From contig SRSI01000009.1 of assembly GCA_005656395.1 (NCBI GenBank), positions 2,294,001 to 2,358,000 on the forward strand: a stretch of 64,000 nt of DNA, in the 5' to 3' direction. A program made the translations under genes and the position numbers. The notes under the pieces are model-generated. The model did no database searches, was not told the DNA's origin, and saw only the letters and a program-made list of their open reading frames with translations. Positions 47,881 through 58,937 of this stretch are shown here, piece by piece. How positions within the stretch are numbered: position 1 is the stretch's first letter; each line of letters starts with the position of its first letter. The stretch comes from Strongyloides papillosus (lineage: Eukaryota > Nematoda > Chromadorea > Rhabditida > Strongyloididae).

Positions 47881-49059
47881 AGTTGAATGAAAAATATAGA
47901 TAAAAAAAATGTATGAAAATTAGGATAACAATAGATAAACTAAAAACACCTTTCCAACGTGCGGAGCTGTCTTAGAGAGAAATGTGTGACTTTGGATATC
48001 GTATTCATAAAAAATAAATATTTGGTAACTCATATGGGAATGCAACCTTTAAATTCTTGTAATTTTCTTATTTTTCAACTAATTTTAGCAAATTTTTTTA
48101 AATGAGGAATTAAACGTTGGAGATTTTATTCTTCATAAAAAATTTTCCAAATAAAAATTCTTTGTAAAATAATTTTATTTATTTTATGAAATTAAACAGG
48201 ATTGGTGTTAATAATATTTCACAATGTATTAATCTTCTTCGTAAATTTTCTTTATTTATGTTTTATTTCTCAAGAATACATTAGCTTAGAATATACGAAG
48301 TTGGTTTTTATCTTAAAACCTCACTTTCTTTAATGCACATTCTTTACATTCCTCAAACTACTTTTGTTATTTTTCGTTATGAAAAGTTTGATCTAATTTG
48401 GGGATTATACACACAGAATTGAAAAAGGCCAAATCTTGATGAAATATAATAAAATATCTTATCTGTTAAAACAATTAATTTTTATTCAAATTCTTGAAAT
48501 CTTTAGAAAGAGGTTTCAAATTCCAACTTTTTTTTGTTTTTGCAATACTAGAACCCAAACCTACATATGCTTGTAAATTTTCAGATAAAAAAATAACTTT
48601 AAGGGGATAAAAAACAACATATGAAGCACGTTAAATTAGTTAGTATCAAGAACAGACTTCAAATTGAGCTAATTTTGGGTTTTCTTAGAGTTAGCATACA
48701 AAGTTACACTTCATATACTAAAAATAGGAAAAAGTTTAAATATCAAAAAATGATTTTCTGATCATTCCTGCTTCTCGAATATATAAAATGATCTATATAG
48801 TAATTGTAAATTATACAATTTGAAAAGAAAATTAAAAATAGTAAATAAAAGACTTTTGTCTTTATAAACTTATGGAATATAGTAATTTTATAAAATAATC
48901 ATATTTATTAATGAAAAAAAATTTCATTCAGTATATTTCAATAGTTTGTAAATTTATCCTTAATATGATTACTATTATTATTACATATTTAAAAAGGAAT
49001 CTTAATGTAAAAAAATTCTTTAACAAATAATTATTCTTCAATAATGTTACTAATTTAAA
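47881..49059. other. Intergenic, start of the variable region
   Basis: 1.2 kb, AT-rich, with no gene recognised. It separates the conserved block to the left from the secreted/membrane gene cluster to the right. Confidence 0.45.
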
Positions 49060-50650
49060 TTATTTATTTGCCTTTGAAACTTTGTTTTTTGGATTTATAT
49101 TTGAGTATTCGATAAAGAAGTTTTTTGATATTTCAGCCTGAGTACTATCGACCTCTCCGATATCCAATATTCTTCTTTGGCATTGTATTGCAATGTCGTC
49201 CTTTACTCTGCATGTTTCATTTTGATTTGCTATTGACATATTTTGATGGGATCGTTAAAAAAGATAACTTTTCAACGGGATAATCATATATAAAGTCCTT
49301 ATTTTTATATTTTTTTCACATTCATATTTTTTAAAGCTATCAAAACTATTGTCAAACTTAATCTTGTCATGAAAAATTTTGTTTCCATCATCATCCTTTG
49401 AAACCAATGATGCTTCTATTACTTGATCATAATAAATTGATAAAAATGGATATTTGGCAGCTTCTTCAATAACTATTACACATTTGTAATAAATATCCTT
49501 GTTTAACATATCTTTATGGACATTTATAACTTTAATACCTTCTTTAATATCGGAAATTTTACTGCCATCAGAAGAATCAAGTCTTAATTTGAACTTTAAT
49601 TTAGGTAACTTCCGTCTACAAGTAGGATTAATTGGTTCCAATTTATAACCATGGTGATACCTTCTGGCGATTGCGATATGTTTCTTGTTTCAGTTTCATT
49701 ATATAAATATATTGTGTCATTGTAGTAAAATTGATTTCCATTCAGTGAATCCTTTTTTATATGCCTCATTTTGTGATTTCCTCTGGCATTATATGAGTAA
49801 ATAAAGCGATGGTAGTCTATAACATCTTTTTCAGAGCATTTCCATATGTGTTGGAAATTTTTAATTGGTTTAATGAAGTCAATTTTGTAATAATCCTTGA
49901 TTTAAATTTCATGACTAATGGTTAATTGAGAACCATCTTTATATTTAATGTATCCACAAACAAAAATATCACTATCATCGCTCCTTGAGTAACCAGACAA
50001 TAAAATTTGGCTCCATGAAGATTTGTAAATTCAATACCACTTCCTTCATAAGGAATAAATTCTGTAGCACTTTTTACGCTCACCCAATTTTTGTATGGGC
50101 AAAGGATTAAAGAAAAATTGTTTCCATCAATAGTAAATTTATCCAGTCTCAAATTCATATCGGTTGTACCAAATTTCAGATAAAATATTTCTTCAAAATC
50201 ATATACTTTGGCTTCACTCATATTCTTTGTTTGTAAATAAGAAATAAAAAATAAACCATTTTCACAGTATGACATTTGACATTATGAAAATAGCCATTAT
50301 CTTTATATAATACTCCAAATATCTGTTTTTGTGCATTATGAGAATTTCCTATTCCTTGGGGATGAACACCTATATGACCAGCTACATATTTAGTTACATT
50401 AACTTCTAAAATTTTAATATTCCTTAACGTCATATAGTCAAGAAAATTAATATCTTTTTTTAAGTATTTGTTATTTCTATTAACAGTCCATCCAACTAAA
50501 TGTTTCATTAATAATTCCACTCCATATTGTTTCATTAAGGTTGTGTAAGGACTTCGCTTCACGAGTAACTTCATATCCTCTGTTATTGCCATCCCATATC
50601 CATTCTTCAGTTAAGGTTTGTGAAATAAGAAAGAAGAATAAAATCCACAT
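49060..50650 (-). pseudogene. Broken copy of the large surface-protein family
   Basis: Reading successive frames downstream from the ATG at 50650 gives a signal peptide (WILFFFLISQTLT), then pieces that line up with the intact paralogue at 58938-61133: ILEVNVTKYVAG; CENGLFFI...FSLILCPYKNWVSV...TEFIP against CEIGIYY...YPLIPCPYTNWIPN...TKFIP; SDDSDIFVCGYI against SSNDNIILYCGKI; KCSEKDVIDY; and LEPINPTC...KLKFKLRL against VEPMC...ATLHLRI. At least four frame changes (near 50500, 50270, 49985, 49645) and two in-frame stops (near 49903 and 49255) lie between. The transmembrane and tail part is missing. Clearly a decayed family member, not a working gene. Confidence 0.85.
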
Positions 50651-51245
50651 TTATAAAACATAATTTCTTTATTTTTTTCACACTATAAAATTGCAAATTT
50701 ATATTCAAATTTGTCATGAAATTTAGATTTTCAGATAAAAAAAGTAAATTAATTATGATAATAGAAATTAATATTTAAAAATGAAAACAAAATGTAATTT
50801 GTCTCCAGTCAAACATAAATATTATATAAGATTAATATATTTGTTAAATGTTAAGAAGTATTCAAAATTGATACTTTAAGAAAGAAAATTAGTGATTTTA
50901 CTTTAGTTGTTGGAACCTGAAATTTTTAGTATTTGAAAATTCAAAAAATAGAATATTTTAAAATATTAATATCTGTGTATACAAATTTTTTTATTTGAAA
51001 ACCAAAAAAAGAACTAAAAAAACTCCTTGAAATATTTGTTGGATTTTGAAAAATTCTGGTCTTCATGACTTATAGTGTTTTTAATAAATTAGCATAACAA
51101 TTTAACAATAATACTAACAGATTTAGTTATTATGAATTATTATTTTTCAATTGTTTTATGGTTATTATTGTCTATATCTTACATCTTATTAATTTGAAAT
51201 TTCATTGGTACCATCTCCTGAAGAAAATTACCCATTAGGATAATG
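50651..51245. other. Intergenic, nothing seen
   Basis: AT-rich spacer between two pseudogenes on the same strand. Confidence 0.45.
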
Positions 51246-51768
51246 TTAAAGCGATAAATACAACTTCAGTTCCCAAACATAACATGGGCCATAGTTTGTA
51301 TAAATAGAACTTGTTATAAGAAGTCCAATGAGTTGGCCACAACCAGCGAAAATTTGCATAAATTCTTGTTGAGTTTCTGCCTTCCTGGACCCAATATCTT
51401 TGAAAATTATGCATTCATAGCAATATTTATGAGTGGAAATCGAATACCGATAAGCATTGAAAAAGAAATTAAATAAATCCATGGATTTACTTGTGTGACA
51501 TTTTTACACCATGGGTACATATCAATATCGCATCCAACAATTTCTGTCCCATTTTGTGTGACATATAGAGAATGACATGTAACAACTTTTGATAAGAAAG
51601 GATACGGAAATGTTATAAAATGAAGTGTCATTAATATAAAAAGTCCATCTATATAATTAAGTCTATACCTGATAAATCTATTAAGTTTTAAGATAATATA
51701 AAAAAGATATACAAAAAATGTATTTAATCCAAGAAATCCTTGTGCCATTGATAATACAGAAATAGAGT
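51246..51768 (-). pseudogene. MFS transporter fragment with stop and frameshift
   Basis: The frame 51407-51748 encodes membrane segments ending PLINIAMNA then stop TAA (51407-51409); the same frame continues FSKILGPGRQ, the MFSD8-like YSKILGPRRQGTQQG loop. A frameshift at about 51390 then moves into another frame, AETQQEFMQIFAGCGQLIGLLITSSIYTNYGP, the following TM segment, and YVWELK. Thus one nonsense change (probably of a Tyr codon) plus one indel disrupt a 12-TM carrier of the major facilitator superfamily, of which only about the second half remains. Upstream of about 51770 nothing matching the N-terminal half is seen. Non-functional as a transporter. Confidence 0.75.
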
Positions 51769-53040
51769 ATTTTTAGTCTACCCAAAAAGCATTAATACAA
51801 TGGAGGAATTTAATGCTCATAATGAACACCACCTACTCTTGTCCAAAATCATCCACTCATTTTTAACTTTATATAAATACCTAATTTATCCTTATTTTAT
51901 TTAGTCTTAGTATCTTTTGGTTTTTTAAGATGTTATTGGTGTTTGTATAATCGTATGATTATAATAAAATATTAATTTTACTTTCTTTTATACTCTTGTT
52001 TCATTTGAACTATAAAAATCAACCACTACAACGAAATGTATGTTAAGTGGATTTACTTTTTGATAAATATATTGAATTAATATATTATGGATATAATAAG
52101 TTTACTAGCATCTTTCAAATACGAAATGTATTACTTTAAAATATTAATTAAATTTTTTTGAAGCCTTTAATTTGGTAATAAAGAAGAAACACATCCCTAC
52201 AGTACCCTTATCTAAATCAAATAACAAATATTTATGAATCGTTTTAAGCATAATAAAACGTATCATTCTTATTTTTTTCTCTTCATGTTAATTAAAATCA
52301 GTCTCGAAAACCTTTAATTTCGATAAATCCCCCGACCTTTCATAATTTTGATGTTTACAATATATTTTGCTAGTGATATCAATGATTTTCAAATTTTTTA
52401 GTTAATTGCATTAATTATATTTACTTTAAATGGGTGAATGCTTTTTAGGTTATTTTATTTTCTTTCTTAAAATAAGAAAATATCCAGGTGAGGTAAAACC
52501 ATAAAGAATCAAATTTTATCAAAAACTAAATCAAATAATTTATCATATTACAAAAATTTTTTTATAACATAAATATAAGCACATACATAAAAAATATATG
52601 TAAAATTTATTTTTGTACCGTCTCACTTTAGAAAATGGTCCGTGTATTTCGATACAAAAATTTGTGAGTGTAATCCTTCAACTTTATTTTCTTATATTCA
52701 AATGAAGTTTCATACTTTAAATCATCAAAATCTAAAATTATAATTAACTTTTTTTGTATATCATTACCAGAATATTCTTTTTTAAAGGATGAGTTTATTC
52801 AGTTTTAGAATTAAAATTATTTTAATTTAATAATTTTAAAAATTAAATAAAAAGTTTAATCTAATCCAAAGAGGATTTTAATGTAACAAACAAAATTTGA
52901 TAATAATTGAGAGAGTAACGATTAAAATTTAAAATATTCATAATGTTAAAGGATTAGTGATTTTTATTAAAAAGTTTTAACTTTTCATTAATTTATGTTA
53001 AACTGCTTATCAAGAAACAATGATCGTACCTTAAAAAATG
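51769..53040. other. Intergenic, upstream of secreted repeat gene
   Basis: AT-rich 1.3 kb; no open frame of note. Contains the promoter side of the strongly biased secreted-protein gene. Confidence 0.45.
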
Positions 53041-53049
53041 TATAAAAAG
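53041..53049 (+). promoter_or_regulatory. TATA box of the secreted repeat gene
   Basis: TATAAAAAG 45 bp before the ATG at 53086, leaving room for a 5' leader of about 15-20 nt. A clear TATA at this spacing fits a gene with high, regulated transcription. Confidence 0.55.
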
Positions 53050-53085
53050 AAAAATTTTTAACTTTTATCATAAGCAATTATTTCA

Positions 53086-54534
53086 ATGCAAAAATTACTT
53101 CTTTTGGCTATTTTGGGTTTAACTGTCTCTACAATTTATTGTGGTAGTGGCAGTGGTTCTTCTGAATCTAGTGAGGCAAAAGATTTGAAGAAGAAAAAGG
53201 AATGTGCTGGAGATGTTGTCGATGAGACTGGAGATTCTGGAAAACCACTTTTGATTGAAGCATTATTCAATGTATCTATAACTTTAACTGGAGAAGATAA
53301 AATTATCTTTGAAACATTCATCATTGAACTTGAAGGATTATTCGCTTCTGAGAATTACACTTCTCTTGAAATTGTTATGTACTCATCATTCAAGCTTAAA
53401 AAATTCTTCTTGAAATACCCAGTATTCTATAAACAATGCAAATTCTTGTCCATCGGATCATGGGGAACATTCTACGATCTTTTCCAAGTTGGAGTTTACC
53501 TCTCTGCAGATAAATTCAATGGATGTTTAATTGTAAACGAATCCGGTAAATTCGACCTTATTGAAGCTTTCTTACAATTCAAATCAAAATGCCCAAATCC
53601 AGCTGCTTTTGAAGTTTACATTTCACAATTAACTCTTATCTTGGAATCAACTGAATATTCTGAATCTGAGAAATATGCCCTTATTTATGAATTAATCCTT
53701 CAAATAACCGCTGAATTCCCAGACTTAAAAGAAGAATTCCTTGAACTTGAAATCGGAACCTTCGGATCAATCTACATGCTCCAAGAAATCTCTGTTCAAT
53801 ACTACAGAATGAAAGAAATCAAGAAACTCTTTAAAGGAAAACCAAAATGTGAATTCGTTTCTGCCTTATACTCATGCTTATCTGATTCAAAATATCAACT
53901 TTCTATGTCAAACAAAGGATACTTGAAAATTCTTTTTGATAAATTCTCAGTCATCATTGCCAATGATACTCTTACATATGCTGAACAAATCAAAGCTATC
54001 TCCTATCAATACCGTCAATTTATCAAAACTTACTACTACTTACAAGAAACTATCTTATCCTTTGAAATCTCTGCTGAATTCGGTACTTTCGGTGATTTTC
54101 TTGCTATGTTTGCTTTCGGAGAATCCCAAGAATGCTGGCCAGAAGATTTCCTAACTTTCCCAGAAGTCACTACCGAAGTTGCTACAACCGAAGCCGCCAC
54201 AACTGAAGCTCCAACAACAGTTCCAGTTACTGGAGACTGTTCTACTGCCTCATCTGTTGTCCTCCAAGTTGTTGGAACTCAATCAATCCTCTACACCTCT
54301 GCAATGACTTCATGGTCAACATGGGCTGCTATTGAAAAAGCCAACTGGAAGACATTCTGTGATAAGATTTACGCCAACTATGTCATCTCAACAACAATGA
54401 CTGAAGAAGCTAAAGTAACAGCCATAATTGCTGATATCAACGCATATGTTGCCTTCTACTACTACAGAGAGGAACATGTTCACTCAATCCAACTTGGAAC
54501 ATGGGGAACTGTTGGACAATTATGTACATGTTAA
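53086..54534 (+). CDS. Secreted four-domain protein, highly expressed
   Basis: Single exon, 482 aa. A signal peptide (residues 1-19, ending TIYC) precedes a Ser/Gly-rich acidic spacer. Four related units of about 85-105 residues follow; each is helical and closes with a glycine motif: LSIGSWGTFYDLFQ, LEIGTFGSIYMLQE, ISAEFGTFGDFLAMF and IQLGTWGTVGQLCTC. Units 1-3 start near a CxF/CxxxA cysteine; a mucin-like Thr/Ala linker (about 363-386) separates unit 4. Codons are strongly biased to C-ending forms (TTC, ATC, AAC, GAA kept), unlike its neighbours, implying heavy expression. Function unknown; layout fits a helical secreted protein, perhaps a lipid/hydrophobic ligand carrier or an excretory-secretory antigen, but that is inference. 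Confidence 0.88.
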   Translation: MQKLLLLAILGLTVSTIYCGSGSGSSESSEAKDLKKKKECAGDVVDETGDSGKPLLIEALFNVSITLTGEDKIIFETFIIELEGLFASENYTSLEIVMYSSFKLKKFFLKYPVFYKQCKFLSIGSWGTFYDLFQVGVYLSADKFNGCLIVNESGKFDLIEAFLQFKSKCPNPAAFEVYISQLTLILESTEYSESEKYALIYELILQITAEFPDLKEEFLELEIGTFGSIYMLQEISVQYYRMKEIKKLFKGKPKCEFVSALYSCLSDSKYQLSMSNKGYLKILFDKFSVIIANDTLTYAEQIKAISYQYRQFIKTYYYLQETILSFEISAEFGTFGDFLAMFAFGESQECWPEDFLTFPEVTTEVATTEAATTEAPTTVPVTGDCSTASSVVLQVVGTQSILYTSAMTSWSTWAAIEKANWKTFCDKIYANYVISTTMTEEAKVTAIIADINAYVAFYYYREEHVHSIQLGTWGTVGQLCTC

Positions 54535-54677
54535 ATAACAAATATTTTTAATTCTTAATGATAAAAATATTAATTATATACTTTATTATAATTAAAAAAC
54601 GGCGAAAACTGTGAAATACTACTTTTAAAAATAAAATATTTAATTATAAAATTATTTTGAGTTACATGAAATTGTCT

Positions 54678-56773
54678 TTAATCACTATGTAAAGTGGAAA
54701 CTTTAATAAACTTATTCTCTCTTTTACTCCAATAATCCATACTCCTAAAAACCGTTTTCCAACTAACACCATCTATAGTTGATTTAACGACATCAATAAC
54801 AATAAAAAAAACAATTATTGCTAAAGGTGTTAGAAAGAGATATAATGGACTTTCTTCAAGAGCTATTATAATCGCATTATGATTGAAATATCTTTGAGAG
54901 TAATAATTACTTTTGTCTTTGTCTTTTTGTGTCACAATAGCAATACCAAATATAATCGGTGTATAATACTTTAAAGCTTTAAGTATTTTATCTCTTAACT
55001 GTTCATTACCATTCATTTCCCTCAAATGTCCTAAATATCTGTTGATCCCATATACGTAAGCAATAATAAAAAATTGATAGAATAATAAATTTGGATCCAT
55101 TTTAGGTATCTTAAGCATTTGTGGATGATAAAATATAGAGTAATTTGATCCTTCCAACAAAAATAGTCCTATTGAGTAAATAAGAAAGCTTGTAACAAAT
55201 TTGGAAAAAAAATCATAGTTAGAAAAGAGGGTATAAATTCTCATTGATATTGTTTTTGTATAATCATAGAAAATTTCTATATAAATTGATAAAATGAAAC
55301 AACGTTGGATAATAGTACAAAAAGTTATTGTGTAATTTAGAAATTGTTTGTTGTTAATAATGAGCAGCTCATTAAGTGTTAGATATGGAAGTATGTTTGT
55401 TAACTCAAAGGTTGGTATTCTCCCATAACCATGACCACGCTTCATTAATATATTTTTGTAGTATATTGTACTTCCAAAATATAAACTTGTTGAAATTATA
55501 ATTACTATGATATTGCAGATAACCGTTAAAAATGATATGTAAATAGCTTTTATCTGTGGTGGTAAGGATGCAGAAATTTTTGGTACCATGTCAATTATAT
55601 TAAAGCTTCGAATTGCTATATTTACAACAACCATAGCCATATAAAATGAAGGCACAAATTCTATATTAACAAATTGTTGGAATTCAGTTTTCCAATCATT
55701 TGCTGAAAGAAGAAATATACCATATAATTGTCCAGCTACAACAGGCAGAGAAAGCAATGCGACAATAGCAACACATTTTGCTTTTCCAATATATAAAAAG
55801 AATGTTAAAAGGAATATAATTGAGATTGGCATGATGAATGAAAATTTAATATCTCTCTTATATATTGGCTAAAATAAAGAAAAATTAAAAAAATATAAAA
55901 AAAACTTACCACCTTGAACATTGAATACAAATGTTGAATTGTTGAAATAATTTTAATAGTAGGTTTTGATTCTATGTATTTTTCATAATTAACTTGATTT
56001 AACTCTCGACAATGTTCATTATTTGGTTCATCTTCTGAATATCCAGTAAAACATGGATGAATAAATCCTATATTAGTACAACCACCTTCTTTCGACAAAC
56101 ATGATTCTAAATAATTTTTATTTGATTGTTCTACTGAATCTAACATTTGGAATGTTCCAGTAAAGAATTGTATTTCTTGATGAATTAAAAGAATTGAATA
56201 GAGTGTTCTTATTAATATAACATACTCCATACCGCGCCAAACTTTTTTTATTCTTGAATACACACGTGATGAATCGAGTCCTGAGTATTGTGAAAGTGTA
56301 ATTGAAAAAACCATTGCAGGAATGCATAAAAAAATATAAGTTATTATCAACCACTTTAAAAAATTATAACCATACTCATAAATCATAATTGGAATAAGCA
56401 TAGTAGTTTGATGATTATTCAATGTAATAAGAAAGCAAGTCATGGCACTCCAAAATCCTTTAAATTCAACATTTTCTCTTCTTAAAGCATTTTGAGCTTC
56501 TATTGAACTTGTCTCAATAAATATATCCAAATAGTTTTTTAATTTAAAGGTAGAATTTGATTTTGGACAATTTGGTTGAAGTAAATTTACATATAAAATA
56601 GCCTCTTTGTCAGTATGTAATTTAGGTATTTCTTGAAATGGAAAGGCTGTTCCAGTTTTTATTGATTCTTGAATACTTTGTATTGTTACTGAATCAGGTA
56701 TGATTTTTTTAACACTTTCCAATTCTTTTATAAATTGATCTTTCTCTTTATCAGAAAAAGTTTCATTAGCCAT
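54678..56773 (-). CDS. Divergent SLC6-like multi-pass transporter
   Basis: Exons 55910-56773 and 54678-55868 over a 41-bp intron; 684 aa. Start at 56773 (first ATG). About twelve membrane segments follow a 100-residue cytoplasmic N-terminus. TM1-TM3 follow the sodium:neurotransmitter symporter layout: FWSAMTCFLITLNNHQTTML, then LCIPAMVFSITLSQYSGLDS (compare G-I-P...E..LGQ(Y/F)SS), VWRGMEYVILIRTLYSILL, and a large cysteine-containing extracellular loop. The TM1 core GxGNVWRFPY is reduced to NNHQTT, so sodium and substrate sites are changed. It may transport something other than amino-acid neurotransmitters, or be a non-transporting relative. Assignment rests on the motif pattern; a search is needed to exclude another LeuT-fold family. 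Confidence 0.6.
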
Positions 56774-57109
56774 TTTGAATTGCAAAAAAATGTGCTTTTT
56801 AAGTGTAAAAAAGAGTATTTTTATAAAAATTTTATATTTAAATTTGTTGCATTAAAATGAAAAAATTAAAAATTTTGAGAAATATTTAAAAAATTATTTT
56901 ATTGTAATATTATAATTTTGCCTTTAAATACAATTTTTGCATAATTTTTTAATCATATTTTTTTAATTTCTAGGAAATATGGCCATACAGAATTTTTTTA
57001 TACTAAGAAATATTCACAATAAATTGTTTGTCACTTGATAACTATTTATGCTTATTTAATTGACTATATAAAATATAATATATTATCATTGAAATAATAT
57101 TATTTACTT
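56774..57109. other. Intergenic, nothing seen
   Basis: AT-rich spacer upstream of the SLC6-like gene and downstream of the cysteine-rich pseudogene. Confidence 0.45.
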
Positions 57110-57475
57110 CTATCCATTACAATTGTCAGTGAAACATTTTGTAATATTTGATTTCATGGTTCCTATGGGAATCTCACCTTCTATTATAACATTTCCTTGA
57201 TCGAGTGCCTTTTCTTTAAAAGTATAACCCTTGACAATTTCATGACAATTAGGTCCTCCTTTTGCTTCATGCGTAAATTTTCCAACGAAACATCTTAACG
57301 TTTTTTCAGCTTAACATTTCTTATCAATATTAGTAATACCAATACAAAAGCTATAATTACTTTTAATACCTTCTGTAGTATTTCCAGCGAAACTCTGTCG
57401 ACAATTTATTTTATCAGCAAAGTTAATTCTTATAATTGTAATGCATAGGAAGAAAGTAAAAATAAATTTCCTTAT
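57110..57475 (-). pseudogene. Small secreted cysteine-rich pseudogene
   Basis: Read from 57475 this is a 122-codon frame of exactly the same length as the intact paralogue upstream. The would-be start is ATA rather than ATG, followed by a signal peptide (RKFIFTFFLCITIIRI). An in-frame TAA (57311-57313) falls after KKC. The rest is open: LRCFVGKFT, NCHEIVKGYTF and the end KCFTDNCN. Only these two defects are visible, so inactivation looks recent. Overall pattern matches a signal peptide plus one cysteine-rich module. Confidence 0.75.
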
Positions 57476-57670
57476 AAAGTATTTTTAGAAATAAATGTTT
57501 TATTTGTTTCTCCTTATAAGACATAATAAAAACATTATGAATAAATAAATATGCTATTTTGCAATTTAATTAATATGTATATGTTTTTTAATTAAATGAA
57601 TAGTGTAAAATATAAATTATAGTTTTTGAGAATTTTTAAAGTATAATGATTAAAAAAATTAAACTCAATT

Positions 57671-58036
57671 TCAAACATTACAAATATCAGTGAAACAATA
57701 CATACTTTTTTTTGTCACAACTCCTCTTATATGTTTATACGTTTTGGTAGAATTCAGCGGTGCTATTTTTGACCTTCTTGTTTTCATACAACCGAATAAA
57801 TTTTCTACATAAATAGGTCCTTCATTTGTTTCGTATGTATTAGTGAGTCTAAAACATCCAAATTTTTCGTTTGTAAGACATTCTGCAATAATAGAAAATT
57901 TATCGTGGCAATGATCATATTTTGTTCCGAGGGCTTTAAGAGCATTTCCATTACAACCATTTTTACATGCTATCATTTTAAAAAAATTATCTTTAATTAT
58001 TATAAAACATAGTAAAGAAATAAAAATAAATTTCAT
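57671..58036 (-). CDS. Small secreted cysteine-rich protein, 121 aa
   Basis: Signal peptide at about 1-20 (MKFIFISLLCFIII...), then about 100 residues with eight cysteines. The sequence ends YCFTDICNV; the CxxxxCN-type end is a hallmark of Ly6/uPAR three-finger and nematode ET-module proteins, but spacing of the others is not an exact match, so the fold is tentative. No membrane segment or GPI signal, so probably secreted. A near-equal-length broken copy lies 195 bp downstream on the same strand. Codons are AT-rich like the surroundings. Function unknown. Confidence 0.8.
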   Translation of the reverse strand: MKFIFISLLCFIIIKDNFFKMIACKNGCNGNALKALGTKYDHCHDKFSIIAECLTNEKFGCFRLTNTYETNEGPIYVENLFGCMKTRRSKIAPLNSTKTYKHIRGVVTKKSMYCFTDICNV

Positions 58037-58937
58037 TATAACAAATTTTTCTTATTTATAATATTACATAATATAATTAAACATATTTAAAAAAATAATA
58101 TTTTACATTTTAATTAACATCTATGCAAATTTTTAAAATTAAATATTGTGTATAGAAAATACTTTTCTGATCAAATGAATCATTTATTTAATAAATTTGA
58201 ATAAAAAATATTTTTTATGTTATAATCATTGAAAATAGATAATGTAAAGACAAATATGGCAACAAATTATTCTTAAACGCTACCTATAAAAATTTAAATG
58301 ATCTTCTTAAATTCTTCAAATAGTCCTAATACCTATAAAATTAATAGATGTAAAAATTTATTTATCTTATATTTATTAAACGTTTTTTATGAAGATTATA
58401 GTTGTCAAAAATATTTTTATGTTACAGTAAAATTTTAGTAAATGCTTGTTAAATTCTTATTTATTTATTACTCACCATCTAATTTTCATATACCTGAGAA
58501 TTTTAATTAAAACTTCTCCAAAATCTTTAAATCGTTATTATACATTATTTATTCTCACTCAATAATATAAAAATTCCATTAACTGATGTTTTAAATTTTG
58601 ACACTTATAAATAAAATATATTTTTATCTGTTAATGATTATAAATAATGTACAAAAAATAATTATATTAATGTTAATTTATAAGAAACAACAATTTAAAA
58701 AAAAGTTCTAAGAACTTTAAATATATTTAAATTTGTGTAATAGTACAAGAATAAAAAATAAGAAAACAAATTAAGGTAATTTACTATTTTTTATTCTAAT
58801 AAAATTATTCCGACATAAAAATGAACATAGTATTATTGGTATTACTTTTAAAATTATACATATATAAAATAATTTTTTCATTCCAATATTTTAAAAGTTT
58901 ATAAAATATATTTAACCTTCACTTTTTTAGAACTTTT
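58037..58937. other. Intergenic, nothing seen
   Basis: AT-rich. TATAAATAAG occurs at 58051-58060 on the minus strand but is only about 15 bp from the ATG of the cysteine-rich gene, too close to be a convincing TATA box. Confidence 0.45.
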
